Source: Bacteroidales bacterium (GTDB lineage Bacteria > Bacteroidota > Bacteroidia > Bacteroidales > VadinHA17). Taken from it: a DNA stretch of 54,788 nt. Below are positions 54,575 through 54,788 of this stretch, piece by piece. The translations under genes were made by a program, and so were the position numbers. Where the stretch lies: NCBI GenBank assembly GCA_024763075.1, contig JANTGF010000018.1:1-54788 (forward strand), written 5' to 3'. Every line of letters starts with the position of its first letter. Position 1 is the first letter of the stretch. The notes beneath the pieces are model-generated. The model was not told where the DNA came from, ran no database searches, and saw nothing but the letters and a program-made list of their open reading frames with translations.

Positions 54575-54788
54575 ATGGATCCCAAATATAACAAACTACT
54601 ATTCTTATTAATCGGCTTAACATTGACTTTCTCATCGTTTGGCCAATCCGGTATTGTAGCCGGCCCCAGTTTAACCTGGATGAAGGCCACGGTGATGGAA
54701 GGAACCAAATATGACCTGCAAAACGGTATGGATGGCTGGGGGCCAAAGCTGTATTACCATTTTGGCTATAAATGGGAAATTCCGGTAA
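54575..54788 (+). CDS. Exported protein, N-terminal part only (likely beta-barrel)
   Basis: The first 71 codons are visible. The start MDPKYNKLLFLLIGLTLTFS is a signal peptide with a likely cleavage near SFGQ. The mature start SGIVAGPSLTWMKATVMEGT, then KYDLQNGMDGWG, is Gly- and aromatic-rich and resembles PorT-like outer-membrane barrels of Bacteroidota. The gene leaves the window at its 3' side, so family assignment is tentative. Confidence 0.7.
   Translation, partial: MDPKYNKLLFLLIGLTLTFSSFGQSGIVAGPSLTWMKATVMEGTKYDLQNGMDGWGPKLYYHFGYKWEIPV

Noticed and set aside
1..54788. CRISPR arrays, tRNA or rRNA genes, replication origin
   Set aside because: No regularly spaced repeats, no cloverleaf or rRNA signature and no origin-type iterons were seen. 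The only tandem array is the 14-bp repeat, which lacks spacers.

Overview
The window looks like a chromosomal segment of a free-living, polysaccharide-degrading member of the Bacteroidota, most probably near the marine Marinilabiliales/Prolixibacteraceae. This rests on family content, not on a marker gene: many proteins end in a type IX secretion (T9SS) type A sorting domain, several carry SPII lipoboxes, and there are DUF3078 and Reg_prop propeller proteins, Fibrobacter-paralogous (FISUMP) domains and a mitochondrial-type aconitase.

Region 1 (1-41,201, all minus strand) is a long accessory cluster aimed at pectin. It encodes two stand-alone PL1 pectate lyases, a PL9 pectate lyase, a GH28 polygalacturonase-like lipoprotein, a GH105 unsaturated uronyl hydrolase, a GH27 alpha-galactosidase, a purple-acid-phosphatase-like enzyme, and large concanavalin A/LamG-like (lectin-fold) proteins. 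A trio of secreted proteins (beta-propeller, transglutaminase-like, parallel beta-helix) occurs twice. Six nucleoside-hydrolase-fold proteins with export signals are spread through the cluster, and one of them is fused in frame to a PL1 pectate lyase. The only clear cytoplasmic enzyme is an iron alcohol dehydrogenase. No SusC/SusD pair is present in the window; export relies on T9SS domains and lipoprotein anchors. The gaps hold decayed pieces: a ThuA C-terminus, an acetylesterase C-terminus and a transposase remnant. A GC-richer block (24.7-28.1 kb) has a 14-bp tandem repeat in it, which suggests assembly by acquisition and loss.

Region 2 (42,019-54,788) is mostly plus strand and more housekeeping-like. 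It holds aconitase, a PAS-type membrane histidine kinase converging on a membrane-bound AraC-type regulator, mscL, a DUF4332 protein, a small beta-barrel candidate, a Reg_prop propeller with a hydrophobic insertion, a DUF3078 protein, an ankyrin protein overlapping a FISUMP gene, and the start of another exported protein.

Working model (inference): PL1, PL9 and GH28 cut homogalacturonan/rhamnogalacturonan outside the cell, GH105 and GH27 trim the products, and the duplicated trio plus the nucleoside-hydrolase-like proteins do further, uncharacterised steps. Two matching palindromes precede the PL9 and LamG genes. A second palindrome family precedes the histidine kinase, AraC-type and mscL genes. 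Both are candidate operators.
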